64,000 bases of DNA. It comes from Trichostrongylus colubriformis. Taxonomy: Eukaryota; Nematoda; Chromadorea; Rhabditida; Trichostrongylidae. The DNA lies in assembly GCA_963978905.1 (NCBI GenBank), contig OZ022256.1, positions 4,075,501 through 4,139,500 on the forward strand. Reading direction: 5' to 3'. Under the pieces are notes generated by a model that did no database searches, had not been told where the DNA came from, and worked only from the letters and a program-made list of their open reading frames with translations. The position numbers and the translations under genes are program-made. Positions 1 to 10,632 of the stretch are shown piece after piece (positions within the stretch are counted from its first letter, which is position 1; the number at the start of each line of letters is the position of its first letter).

Positions 1-282
1 ATACTGTAAGTTGTACGGCCCATGCGAGAATTGCTAATACAGCGCTTTTCGAATGTTGTTGGATTTCAGCTCATTTATGAGCCTTTCCTTATTTTTTCTC
101 CTTTATCCAAAAGACGATGAACCTAATGATACTTAATGAAATGACAACCTGACTAATAATTTCATCAATGGTTTATTTTAGTTATTTTTGAGTTATCAAT
201 AAAAAAAATTCACTATAGCCGTTTTGAAGCCATTTTTATGCAGCGGCAGGTGCTTTTCGTATAATCTTTCCTTCTTTTATAG

Positions 283-417
283 GTATGCTCTCCGAGAATC
301 AGACCAAGGCCATCTTTGGCTTCAGAATCACTTGAGAAAAGTCTGCAGCCCGAGGACACCTTCCGTGAGAAAACTACCTACAAATCTATGATTCCCGATC
401 AGACCTTGCGTGAATGA
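283..417 (+). CDS. Possible last exon of a gene entering from the left
   Basis: An acceptor TTTTATAG at 275-282 is followed by 45 codons open in phase 0, ending in TGA at 415-417. The predicted C-terminus is hydrophilic, starts VCSPRIRPRP and ends PDQTLRE. An AATAAA at 544-549 fits a 3' UTR of about 130 bases. No domain is recognisable, and no matching upstream exon is visible in the first 240 bases, so the rest of the gene would lie outside the window. It could also be a chance open frame. Confidence 0.35.
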   Translation, partial: VCSPRIRPRPSLASESLEKSLQPEDTFREKTTYKSMIPDQTLRE

Positions 418-583
418 TATTTAATAATCTACGAAGTCATTCACTTTACAGTCTTTGTAAGACAAATGCCATCATATTTTAACATTGCTAGTTACTGGTT
501 CACTTATGCTGGTGATTCTAATGATTTGATAAGTTGCTCTGTCAATAAATATTATTTGTTAGGTATAACTATTTTGAATTCGC

Positions 584-1049
584 TTAAAGGAACCGGAAGG
601 GGGTCCGAAACAAGAGAAACATACAAAGAAATGAGCATTTCGTAACGAACGCAGAAGGTTGGAAGCGATAATCGGTGAAAAAACCCGAACTCTAAAGTGC
701 ATCGCTGCGGTGTGTATTCGCGCCTCATTCGCATCATCGCACTGGCGTTCCGAGTTGTCCGCTGTAGGAGACGGCCGCGGGCCAACTTTAGTTGTAGCAC
801 CTGACTCCCAGCGCAGTGGAGCGGCCATTCCCAACTACATTAACATTCATGTAAGTACATCTAGAAACAATATAAGAAAGAACAAAGGAGAAGGTAAAAG
901 GAATGAACAACTTTATAATGGAAACATCTTCTCTTGGCACCATGCCAAGGCGTCAAATTGGCGAGGTTGTGCAATGGCGGCCACTTGAACTCGTCCACAC
1001 TACGTCTGTTCTACCGTACGCCAAAATTACTCCCTTACGGTGTCTTTGA
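584..1049. repeat. R1 element, copy a (about 466 bp)
   Basis: It starts TTAAAGGAACCGG and ends GGTGTCTTTGA, giving imperfect inverted ends of the form TYAAAGRMACCG. The same interior, including a stretch around GTTGTCCGCTGTAGGAG and another around ACCATGCCAAGGCG, recurs at 22307-22776 and, inverted, at 35054-35519. A partial copy lies at 30416-30640. No transposase is visible, so this looks like a non-autonomous DNA element. Confidence 0.8.
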
Positions 1050-1261
1050 GTTGAATGGTTTCATTGGCCAAACCTAAGCTGCAAATTAGGAGCATACTAT
1101 TTGGTGAGGAGATATGGTAATATGCATAGGAAATTCAAATTCGGTGAATTTCAGTAACATTCGGAAAATCTGAAAGTGCCTTCGATGAGACGGTACGGGA
1201 GGCACCACGCATCTGATTTTATTTCAAACTGGCCAGCCTATGTACAAGTCGGTATTTGAAT

Positions 1262-1675
1262 CCTCTTAAACGAGTCTGGTACTACATATTTCATATACCC
1301 CGTACAGATGGAAGACTTCGTCGACCTGGGCGGGCGTTGGGGGAGGATTTGATCCCTGCACCATGCAAGTGGGAGTGTGGGTCGCGAGGTCAAATTTCCG
1401 TTTTGCGGCGGTGCACTCGCGGCGCCACCAGTACGACTCGCCGTATCGATTGCCCTTGTGGCGCCTTGGGAGCCCGGCCGAGCGTGACTGCGTCACGTCT
1501 GCACTTTCACCCTTGCCACACTGCCTCGCTTGAAGACTGCCATGCCCTGCCTGGTACTCGCACCCGCCGCGCCGCTCATCGCGCGCGGCCGTGCGGAAAT
1601 TCGACCTCGCGACCCCCGCCCTGCAAGTGGGAGTGCACGCCACCTCTCACTCACCACACCCCCTCCGCCCGTTCA
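1262..1675 (-). repeat. tRNA-derived SINE, copy on the minus strand, interrupted
   Basis: Read on the minus strand this matches the SINE at 32979-33276: a B-box-like GGATCAAATCC, then ACGCCCGCCC, then the shared body around CTTCCATC and ACCAGACTCGT. The copy is split by an inserted element at 1378-1621. SINE sequence resumes at 1636 with CACGCCACCTCTCACTC. Confidence 0.7.
1378..1621. mobile_element. R5-related inverted-repeat element nested in a SINE
   Basis: This insert has inverted ends (GGGTCGCGAGGTCAAATTTC near the left, its complement GAAATTCGACCTCGCGACCC at the right). It is flanked by the direct repeat TGCAAGTGGGAGTG at 1364-1377 and 1622-1635. Its interior (reverse complement around GGCAGGGCATGGCAG) resembles the element at 47975-48170 and, more distantly, the R5 family. 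Removing the insert and one flank restores a continuous SINE, so the SINE is older. Confidence 0.75.
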
Positions 1676-1968
1676 CAAATATATTAACAAATTACTCTAC
1701 GACTTTCATGGCTGAAGCTTCTCACTATTTCTGGGAGGCTTTCTAAGGTTTCACAGTTATAATCAGCGTTCGCAGCTCTATCGATACCCCCGGGTCTCAT
1801 TTCAAAGTTCCATGGGAAGTAAAATATCTTCCCTAGTAAGACTGTTTGCTTGGTTGATCGTCGACTTGTGCAGCACGCCATGCGCATGTATTCCAATCAG
1901 AGTCTTAGATAACACTTGAATGTGTATTTGGCCTACAGAATGACCTGCTAGACAAGCCTATGCACTGG

Positions 1969-2399
1969 TTAAAGGAATCGTCCACGTAAAAAATGAGTTT
2001 CTTTGCTACCCACATATTTATGTTGTATTTGCCTAATAAGGGCCGCATGCAAAGTTCCACGCAAAAAAGAAAGAATTCGGCTGAGATAAAGCCGCTCCAC
2101 TTCTCGGCCAAGTGGGCGGGGCCTCCAAGTAAAAGCCCCGTTCCGTCGTCCTCCGCGGTTGAAAACGGAGAGTGGGACTGTTAACGTATGTAAATTCTGT
2201 TCCTACAATGCATCTCCGACCGCGGCGGACGACGGAGTGGGCACTTGCCCGGAGGCTCCGCCCACTCGGCCAGACTATGTGGTGCTGTATCTTATCCGGG
2301 TTCACACTTTTCGCGTGGAACTTCGCATAGGGCCACATTAGGCATATACAATGCAAAATATGGGTAGAAAAACTAATTTTTTCGTGGATGATCCCTTTG
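1969..2399. repeat. R3 foldback element, copy a
   Basis: The outer arms TTAAAGGAATCGTCCACG and CGTGGATGATCCCTTTGT are near-complementary. Complementarity continues inward through GGGCCGCATGCAAAGTTCC on the left and GGAACTTCGCATAGGGCC on the right. The centre holds a CGTCCGCCGCGGT-type segment in both orientations. Other copies are at 42537-42951 and 63550-63870, with a fragment at 38727-38850. No coding content is seen. Confidence 0.75.
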
Positions 2400-3386
2400 T
2401 GCTTCAATATCTTACCCAAAAAGTCTGCATTCGTAGAGAACCTCAGTTATAGAGAGCCCCTCGGACCAGAAAGGATAAGGTCAAAGCATGGCTTGTATAG
2501 TGCTCCCTTTGCCAGTGCTCAATGAACAAGGGAGGAGGACAAGAAGCTTCATACCTCGTGTTCTTCGTAAAGCAACTGAGCATGGCTGTGGAGTTCATGG
2601 CTCATCCGAAAATTGCTAATGATTCATCAACGACTCATATTCTTGACCATTCGAGAAATTATTAACGATTTATTACTTTACTAATGGTCGAAAAGCTTTT
2701 ACCTTGTCAATGATTTGGTTATTAACAATTCATCACCTATTTTACTATCACTATATTATCACTATTTACTAATATAATTCATCCTTCTATTCTTTCCCAG
2801 AGAAAGCATCAATGACACTAAATGTAATGTGTCTCTACAGAAGTACCCGTTTTTACCAAGAATGAACCTTAAAAGGTGATTCGAGATTGAAGAAAAATGG
2901 ATTTGCTCCTGGAGGAAGCAAGAGAGTTGATCTAGGTATTCGAGAAAGGATGATATTTTTACCACGAATGAACGCTAGATGTTCGTGAAAAAGTGTCTGT
3001 CGCAATAAGCGATGGAAGGCATGCACTAACTATTGAACAAAAGGTTACACTAGCCTACGTAATTTCGTTCTTCAACCCCCGCCCCCCATCCACGAGTGGC
3101 CACTCACGTGCTGCGCATGACCGCTACACCTCATAGATATACGTGGGTTTGATATATACACCAATGGCAGAAAACATGTTGCGGAGAATGGCGAGATGGA
3201 GACTCGTTTTTGGGTTTCCACCATTTAAGCTCACTTGTCATTCGCGATACTCAGCATCTCTACTTTCGTTCGCGACAATCCACGAGGGATAACCGTGAGT
3301 AATCAAGACGAGAAATTTTTTTCATTATAACTGAGCGGTGAGTGTTTAAGAAAGCATCATGGTGTGATTGGCCGTGAAGTCGCGCT
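2400..3386. other. Intergenic DNA, no gene seen
   Basis: AT-rich unique-looking sequence with several TTATTAACGATT/CAATTCATC-like short repeats near 2620-2760. Only short open frames without splice context occur. Confidence 0.5.
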
Positions 3387-3878
3387 TTAAAGGCACACCA
3401 CGCGATAATCCAATTGATGACTCAATTTTGTGGGGCGAGTAGGTCTTTGGATAACTGCTCAAATTGCATCCTTGTTGCGGCTGCACGGTGTGCCCTCATG
3501 GTGTTGTGCCTGCTTGAACAAAACCGAGCCACGCCCACCCAGCTGGATCACAGCCGGCCTTAGACGAACAAATTTCCAAAGTGGCGCTCACATGAAGAAT
3601 GAAACTTGCTTTAAGAGATGATAATTAAGTGAAACAGCCATTTCGATGTCGAAGGCAGCTTACACATCGGAAAATCGTTCGTCTAACGCCGTGTATGATT
3701 CAGCTGGGTGGGCGTGGCTCGGTTTTGTTCGTGTAGGCACAACACCGTAGGGGTGCCACAACACCGTAGGGGTGCACTGCGTAGCCGCAACAAGGATGCA
3801 GTTTGAGCAGTTATCCAAGGACCTACTCACCCCACGAAAGTAAGCCATCAATTGGATTATCGCGTGGTGTGCCTTTAA
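3387..3878. repeat. R2 palindromic element, copy a (492 bp)
   Basis: Both ends read TTAAAGGCACACCACGCGAT and its complement, and the match continues through the following CAATTGATG. The two halves are approximate inverted copies down to the centre near 3630, each carrying GGCTGCACGGTG-like and AACAAAACCGAGCCACGCCC segments. The TTAA at each terminus is compatible with a TTAA target, as in piggyBac-type elements. No transposase is present. Related copies lie at 5222-5690 and 34723-35650. Confidence 0.8.
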
Positions 3879-4676
3879 GCCTATTAACAAGGCCCTATCC
3901 AAGCCAGCAGATTTCTCATGTTCGACCTCCTCCCACAGGTGGGCACGTCACGTGCTGCGTATGTCTGCCACACATCACAGATCCGCGTGACCCACACATC
4001 ACAGACCCGCGTGACTCCGATGTCTACCTCAGCTACTGGGCAGAAAACACGTATACTACAAAATTCAGAGGAAAACAGGGGTCCTTCTTCTCCGAAATTA
4101 GACCTTTTCATTTCATTTTTCTCCTTTTCATAATACATGCCATTTTATTTTATCTTCAACAAAGGCTTAATTATCCATTTCACCGCTTCCAACAATTTGG
4201 TAAGCGACAGTGATTTTATCTTAAACTGTTATCAAAGCGTCCCAGTTTGAGAAAGCGTAGCACTTCGATGTTTTCCGTTGGCTATTCAAAAAAAAGTGTA
4301 CAATAGGCAATGAGTAATTTGTATTTACTCAAAAACTAGCCCACCGTCGACCTTTATCCTCTACCACCCTCTGATTTTTTCGAGAGCGGCTGAAGTGATT
4401 TTATGGTTCTTTTGTGTGGCAAAATATCCTGAAAGGTACTCGAGGCGTAGACTGGGTATGCGATGGAGGGTTCTACGAAGGTAAATTGAACGGCTTCAAC
4501 GAAATCTTCAAGGCTTCCTGCACCTATAACGGAAGATAATATCCTCGCTTTAGCAAGTCCCTGCAGAGCCTTGTGGAAACCACTCAGAGTCGAAAAAGAA
4601 GCTCTTCCACGCTAGTGAGAGGATGTACGAGCGGCCCCAGGATGCACGAGCGGCCCAGTGAAAGCTCTATCCAACA
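3879..4676. other. Intergenic DNA, no gene seen
   Basis: Contains a short tandem CACACATCACAGAYCCGCGTGA near 3970-4015, and a segment resembling 3090-3190 (CACGTGCTGCG...CAGAAAAC). No splice-supported coding exon was found. Confidence 0.5.
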
Positions 4677-4838
4677 CTAAGACCGCCGTCACACTTTGCG
4701 ATCTTGTGGATTGCGATGTGGTGGCTCCGCACGCGATGTTGCGGTATTGCACAATCTCAAGGTTGTAGTATCGCGTGCGAAAGTGCGATGCCACAAAATC
4801 GCAGAATCGCAAAATCGCGAAGTCTGATGGCGGCCTAA
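4677..4838. repeat. R4 MITE, copy a
   Basis: Inverted ends TAAGACCGCCGTCACACTTT and the complement of TTAGGCCGCCATCAGACTT. The interior shows the R4 signature: CGCACGCGATGTTGCGG, a CACAATCTCAAGGTTGTAG segment and GTGCGAAAGTGCGATG. Further copies are at 7846, 8089, 14078, 52302 and 54942, with a partial one at 54308. Confidence 0.85.
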
Positions 4839-5221
4839 ACAGTTCAAAAGCCATCGCAATTCTGACATGATTAAAAACACAGGGCGTAATCTGGCTGATC
4901 ACCCCAAAATTGGTCTTTTATCATACGAAGTTAGCATAATTTATCACATTAGTCTCTTTTGCCACTATGTGGAGCCATCCTTTGTATAAAAAGAGACAGA
5001 TACATGAGTACAGTATATAAAAAGTTCCAGTCCCAGTTAGGGTTTCAGCAGCTCGTATTCCCATCTCCGAAAAGTGCTTTTCGTCTTTCTAGGGACTCAT
5101 CGCTTTCTTAAAAGATTCTCAAATACCCAATACTTACTCTCCGCTGATGGGTTTTACTGATAAATGTACATGGTACATATTGGTACATGAATTCAGCTAA
5201 TGCTACCAGGAGGAAGCCATT
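4839..5221. other. Intergenic DNA, no gene seen
   Basis: Unique AT-rich DNA. A TGTACATGGTACATATTGGT duplication of TGGTACAT near 5165-5185 is the only structure noticed. Confidence 0.5.
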
Positions 5222-5690
5222 CGAAGGCACACAACGCGTAATCAGACCAGAGGCTTCCTTTCTTGGGGCAAGTAGGTCCTAAGACTGTTCAGGCTATAGC
5301 CTTGCTGCGGCTTCACGGTGTACCGTTACGGTGTTGTGCCTGCTTGAACACATCCAAGCCACCTCTCCCAACCAAAACACACCTGACCTTGGAGGAACGA
5401 ATTTTCGATGCGGCGCTTACATGGAGAAGGAAACTTGCGGTAAGAGAAGGTAGTTCAATAAATAGCTATTTCGATGACGAAGGCAGCATCCACGTTCTTG
5501 TTCGTCTGAGGCCCAATAACACTAGGTTGGGTGGGCGTGGCTCGGTTGTGTTCAGGCAGGCACAACCCATGAGGGTGCACCGTGAAGCCGCAGCATTAGT
5601 GTAGCCTGAACAGTTATCCGAGGACCAGTTCGCCCAAGGAAGTAGGCCACCAATCTGATTACCGCGTGATGCGTCTTCAAATAAGCGTCT
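5222..5690. repeat. R2 palindromic element, copy b
   Basis: Diverged copy of the 3387-3878 element. The left arm begins AAGGCACACAACGCGTAATC. The right arm has ATTACCGCGTGATGCG, with GGTGGGCGTGGCTCGG in the second half. The two halves face each other around 5460. Confidence 0.75.
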
Positions 5691-6315
5691 AAGAAACCAC
5701 GTTATGGTATTTTCAGGACACCTTAATGAAAAGAAAATTTTTTGGAGGATCCTCTAAAGAGGTCTTTCTTGCGAGCCACACCGGAAGTGCCGTCCAAGAG
5801 ATACACAAAACGAGGAAACCGTGACTGGTCTTGCCTAAGACGGCGAAGAGTTCCAGGGTTGGGAAACAACTTCTGTCCTCCCCTCCCCCCCCCTCCCCGA
5901 CACCATATTTCATAGAGCTCATCCGATCAACCTTTTGGAATGGCTATTCGAGGCAATATATACAGGATATTGGAAGGGAATACCGTAAATAGCGGCACCG
6001 CAGTAGAAATGAAAGGCGCAATTTCTGTAAGTGCACAATGGACAGCAGACCGTACCGGAAGCATTTCAAAATGTAAACCCATCTTTCCATTTTATTATGC
6101 TTATTTATTTTTAATTATTTCCACAATTCTCATATTTGCCCACGTTCTACGTTTACCCAGGGCAAATATTTCGTGCTCTGAACTCATTTTACTTCCACCC
6201 GTGAGTTTGAAGTTAAATAACTGACAATATTTGAGTACGGTGAGCCCTCCACTTGTGCACTTGCACTGTTTACATCACACTTCTGGCGCTCATTATATAA
6301 TTCCACAATCAAATA
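5691..6315. promoter_or_regulatory. Upstream region of the CDPF1-like gene
   Basis: About 600 bases precede the CDPF1 start codon. An ATG at 5940 opens a short frame (MAIRGNIYRILEGN) followed by a donor-like TTTCTGTAAGTG at about 6024-6035, which could be an unassigned 5' exon. A C-tract sits at 5880-5898. No TATA box or clear trans-splice acceptor could be placed. Confidence 0.25.
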
Positions 6316-7706
6316 ATGGGTTCGATGGGGATTGCTGGATCTGGCGAAACATCAACTGAAGGGTACGTCAATTTCGAATAATATCCTCAAATTCCTTTTG
6401 TTTTTTAGAACCATGTGAATATCTGTGCAGGGTTTACAGTAGAGAATTAGGTGGTAAGATTCCTTCGTTTTGCATTTCTCAACCTTTCCTCAACAAATAT
6501 GCGGATGAGGACTTTTTGTACATTTCTATGATCATCTCACAGGGTTGGGTATTTGGGAGGAACGCGAAAGCTCGAAATTTCGGGGAAAGCGTACGATTTA
6601 TGTGCAGTGCTCGGAATTGCGAAAATGAAATTACATAGCGCATCCTCAACCGAATACGGAGGTGCGTCGTATATAGAACTTCAAGCATTTCATAACTTGC
6701 GCAATTATCGAGTCACGATGTTATTTCTGAGGTGAAGGTTATAGGTTTGAAACAGGAATATGCGGGACGCGTACGGGAAAGGCATACTTTTCTTTTTTCA
6801 GAGACATTTCATGAATGAAAGAATCTGAGACATTTTATCAATCAAAGTAAACTGTAGAAATGACATACTTCAAAACACTTCCTTCCTGATATATTGAAGC
6901 TGATATTTAGCATTTCATCGCTCTTTACAGTGTTAGCAAATCTGTTGTTGTTGATGCAGAAGAGTCAACGTCTGGTCCGTCGAACGCTAAAGAATCTGAG
7001 CAGGGTGAGTGTTTTGAAATATTTCTGCAGATTAATTCTCACCTCACAAGGTTCCGTATATGTTTGAATTCAAGGGAAGTTGACGTCTTTTTCATTTTAG
7101 GAAATGAAGACACCGCCAATCTTGAGCCATTCATACAGTTCCACTGTAGTATCTGTAATTTGACGGAGAAATGTTTCTTTGGCGAGTTGAAAGCTTCGGA
7201 TGGATTGTAAGTCACTCGTAGACAATTACTACAGTTTTCCTTTCTTCCTAGTTTGTTCAGCTATCCCGCACCTGTCTTTTACATGAGAGATCCCTTCGTG
7301 CCCCCTCGTCGAGTAAAAGGGCGAAAGCCGTTACTGTCTGATTTTCTAGTGCTGGGCTCCTCCTGCTCCCTGTGCAATCAATCTGTTTGTCTCGACAAGG
7401 TATTATTGCGGTATAATTCACCTAAGGCCGCTTCCATACTTTGCGCACCGACGCCGTCACGCGCGTGATGCCGGCACGCGCGTGACGGCGTCGGTGCGCA
7501 AAGTATGGAAGCGGCCTAACACATTGCCCAAAAGATTATTTTGTAGACATGCAGTGTTTATTTTGGTACGCTTTTCTGTACTACTTGCATAGTTCGCGAA
7601 CGGAGACGGTTTCCAGAGATGATACTTCAGGTGAGGTTCTTGTGATCAGATGTTAATTTGTCTCTCCCCTAATTCGCACAAGGGATTAGAGCAGCTGAGG
7701 CTCTAA
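6316..7706 (+). CDS. cdpf1: Cysteine-rich DPF motif protein (CDPF1-like), complete
   Basis: Six exons join in phase: 6316-6362, 6931-7004, 7101-7206, 7252-7399, 7547-7630 and 7683-7706. They give 160 residues, against roughly 120 in the human protein, because of an acidic, serine-rich N-terminal extension. The family signature is clear: YMRDPF at 86-91 with the DPF motif, then DFLVLGSSCSLC. Cysteine pairs at 56/59, 114/117 and 136/139, plus 122 and 127, look like metal ligands. The function of CDPF1 is not established. All introns are GT-AG; the last acceptor is the less usual ACAAG. ATG 6316 starts a frame that joins exon 2 as GG/T. Intron 4 carries a perfect 43 bp hairpin. R4, R5 and R7 elements follow downstream. 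Confidence 0.93.
7425..7517. repeat. Perfect hairpin (short R5 element) in CDPF1 intron 4
   Basis: Two 43-base arms, starting AGGCCGCTTCCATACTTTGC and ending in its exact complement, enclose a 7-base loop (ATGCCGG). The arms carry the R5 terminal signature CATACTTTGCG plus CACCGACGCCGTC. It fills much of the 147-base intron 7400-7546 and leaves both splice sites intact. Confidence 0.95.
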
Positions 7707-7845
7707 ACGAACAACCAAAGGGCTCCACTCAATCTGAATAGACATAAAAATGGTGAAGTAATCATCATGCATGAGTTATGGGTAAGCTCGCGTGGCTGAT
7801 GTATGAGAAATGGGTGTGCTCGCATACTCTCTCGTGGAAGAGTTT

Positions 7846-7982
7846 TGCCGCCGTCAGTCATCGCGAGTTTGCGATTTTGCGGTGCCGCACTTTCACACGA
7901 AACTACGATCTTCACATTGTGCAATGCCGTAACTTCGCGTGCGGAACCGCAGAATCGCAAGATTGCGAAGTCTGACGGAGCT
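7846..7982. repeat. R4 MITE, copy b
   Basis: Lies just 3' of the CDPF1 gene. Ends are GCCGCCGTCAGTCATCGCG and GCGAAGTCTGACGG. The interior keeps CAATGCCGTAACTTCGCGTG. Confidence 0.8.
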
Positions 7983-8088
7983 TTTGTGATTGTCAACTTA
8001 TATCAACATAAAGTGTCATTACTACATTCTTTCTGAACTGAAATCAGGCTTATGCGGTTACGTAGAGCGTTGAAAACATTGTGGACTC

Positions 8089-8226
8089 ATAGGCTGCCTT
8101 CAGCCTTCGCGTTTTTGCGGTGTGCGGTTTTCACGCGATACCACGATCTTGAGATTGTGCAATGCCGCATCTTCGCGTGTGGAGCCGCGCCACCGCAAAA
8201 TCGCGAAATCTGACGGTGGCCATAGT
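8089..8226. repeat. R4 MITE, copy c
   Basis: Second R4 copy within 250 bases: CTGCCTTCAGCCTTCGCG at the left, CGCGAAATCTGACGGTGGC at the right, and CACGATCTTGAGATTGTGC inside. Confidence 0.8.
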
Positions 8227-8248
8227 GTCCTTGAATTATCATAGTGCC

Positions 8249-8335
8249 GCTTTCATACTTTGCGGCACCAGCGGCAACGGTAAGTTATGTTGTCGCTGTC
8301 GACGGCGGTGCCGCAAAGTATGAAAGCGACATTAC
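8249..8335. repeat. Short R5 element, copy b
   Basis: Inverted arms TGCCGCTTTCATACTTTGCG and its near-complement ending AAAGTATGAAAGCGACA. The centre is GCGGCAACGG...CCGTTGCCGC-like with mismatches. Confidence 0.85.
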
Positions 8336-8487
8336 GGGGGATTTCGCATCGCAGCGTGTTGCTTGCGCGATAGGGGTGCCGTACCTAGCCGTGTCCTAGG
8401 GGATGTTTTAGTCCGGGATAATGCGTAATACGGTAATCACTTCAAGGTCCAACTACATACGGTATTCCCAGGTCGTTGAGAGAAGTT

Positions 8488-8690
8488 GAACGAAAATTCA
8501 GGTCGATCACTTGTCTCCCACAGTAACCCTTCAGTCAAAATGTTTTCGTGCATTTTCCTTATGTGGGGAGACGCACTTTCCTCCAATGTCGAAGCTCCCC
8601 CTTTGCTTAGGCTGTCAAAACCATTTTATATGTCATCTGGGTTACTGTGGCAGACGAGTGACCGACCGGAATTCCCAGTCTTGTGATAAC
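8488..8690. repeat. R7 inverted-repeat element, copy a
   Basis: AAATTCAGGTCGATCACTTG and CAAAATGTTTTCG on the left face CCATTTTATATGTCATC and GACGAGTGACCGACCGGAAT on the right. The centre holds TTATGTGGGGAGACGCA and AATGTCGAAGCTCC. The same arrangement is found at 62465-62670 in an intron of the MFSD5-like gene. Confidence 0.75.
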
Positions 8691-8823
8691 AGATCCCAAT
8701 ATCCGCATACACACCTCAGTTCTTCATTTGCAAATATGTTCCAAGTTTAATCAAATAGTGTTTCGCCTCTTCGTGGCAAGAAACGTTCATGCCCACTCCT
8801 TCATTTGTTGACTTACTAATATA

Positions 8824-9853
8824 TTGGGTCATTCCATAAGTAATGTCGTTTTTTTCCAGCGTAAATTTTTCCTATGAAATTACAAGTTTTCGCAGCATGT
8901 CATATATCATTTGAAAGAGGTGTTCCTGCTCTACAAAATGACATTTTTCGTTTCTGAATTTGTTAGAAAGGGGCCGACATTTAGGCTGGCGAAGAGGTAG
9001 GCCCAGCCGACAAAAATTGACCAAACCGGCAATCAGTTGAAATACTATATTTCACTCTAGAAAATCAACCAGTCGTGTGTCGCTTACTTAGTCCTGACCT
9101 CTTCTACAATTTCCAATATTTAATTGATCAAGAAGTCGTGTCGTTATTTTTCTAAAATCTTTTTTTCGAAAGCACCCACATTTATTCAAAATGAAACTTT
9201 TTCTTTCAAACTTTTTGATTAGAGTTGTTTTATGAACCACTTCGAAGGACTTTTTTGCTCTATCGAAAACATCTTTCTAGTTTGTTTTGGCTGCGATTCA
9301 GATTGAGTTTTAATACCATGTGATGTGGGTCCAGTTGACATTTTTCACAACTTCTTTTTTCCATGAGAAAGTTAAGGAATCCGGTCAGTGGTATTTCCCT
9401 GTTCCTAGGCACCACCTGTTCTTAACATTCCACCACTCTTTCAACTGATTGGTTGAGAAAATTTTCTTGCCTTCGTTCGAAGAAATTGTTTAAAATCACC
9501 GAGTTGTGGCGGAAAAACGAAATGTGGAAAAAGAGCGACGTGACTTTTTAAGCAACCGACTGGTGGAACTTACAGGAGAGGTCGGGGCTAAATAAGGAAC
9601 ACATGATTGGTTAGATTTCCTCAGGTAAAATATTGTTTCAATTGATTGCCGGTTTGGCCAATTTTTGTTTGCTGGACCTACCTCTTCGCCGGCCTAAATG
9701 TCGGCGCCATTCTAACAAACTCAAAAACTAAGTAGGCCATTTTGTAGAGCGGGGAATTCTCTTCCGAATGATATATAATATGCTGCAAAAATTTGTGATT
9801 TATGGCAAAAATTTTCGCTTGAAAAAAACGACACTACTTATGGAATGACCCAA
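8824..9853. mobile_element. 1030 bp TA-flanked foldback element (Tc1/mariner-like, non-autonomous)
   Basis: Both ends read TTGGGTCATTCCATAAGTA inward and are flanked by the dinucleotide TA (8822-8823 and 9854-9855), the target duplication expected of the Tc1/mariner superfamily. The inverted similarity is very long: it passes through GGCGAAGAGGTAGG and AAACCGGCAATCA and fades near 9160 and 9520, giving arms of about 330 bases. No transposase frame is seen, so transposition would need an enzyme in trans. Confidence 0.85.
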
Positions 9854-9855
9854 TA

Positions 9856-10632
9856 CATTTGGGAAGGCAACTTCCAATCCGACCAATGAGACCTTTTATT
9901 TTTAGATGGTTGCGAAAGCACAGTCTGTTCCAACAAACACTGCCAACAATAATTCGTCGTATAAGCAAAGGTAGCTGCTATCGATGCGACGAATTTCCAT
10001 GTGCCTTCTCACGGGTTTTGACATACTGAATGTTCTTCATCGTCTCTGCGTGTTTTACTTCTGAGTACGCAATGGGAAAAAATAAATTTCTCAACAAAAC
10101 ACAATCCATTCTATTTGTAAGGATAATGAGACGTACAGACGAATGGTTATATCGCAAACCATGGTAGTAAAAGTGGTCGTAATAGTAGTATTTTTATAAC
10201 AATGATGGAATGATATGTGAAAAGCTCCCTGAATATGGGAGGTTTGGTTATTATGAATGATAAGACGATTATGGATTTTGCATCAACAAACTGACAATCT
10301 TTGCATAATTATTGGAATGAAAGCTGCAAGCTGCCTAGCTCAAGCAAAGTGTGCGCAATTATAAGTCGTCTCTAGTTGCGTTCCCGGTAGAGAAATGATG
10401 ACCTACTGCTTAAGTAACCGAATAATACTCACTGGGGAAGGTGATGTGACAGTTATGGCAGGAATGCTTCAAAATATCTTATACAAAGATGATACGATTC
10501 ACAGATTGTTAAACTAGAACGACGGACCCGTAGTCCAAAAAAAGAAATATACGCCAAAACATCAAGAAAGCAAACTACTATTGTACAAGCAAAGTACAGC
10601 GTTGAGGGCATTTGTGATTCATTCAATCCATA
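9856..10632. other. Spacer between the foldback element and the elongase 3' end
   Basis: No coding exon was found. AT-rich DNA near 10200-10600 is where the elongase 3' UTR would run on the minus strand; no polyadenylation site was pinned down. Confidence 0.4.

Noticed and set aside
1256..1687. Plus-strand open frame of 143 codons
   Set aside because: It lies wholly over a SINE and the element nested in it; GC-rich repeats keep several frames open.
3803..4213. Plus-strand open frame of 136 codons
   Set aside because: It starts inside the R2 palindrome and is followed by low-complexity sequence with no splice support.
8824..9853. CRISPR-like or clustered repeat array
   Set aside because: The repeats are two inverted arms, not regularly spaced direct repeats; there is no CRISPR array in the window.
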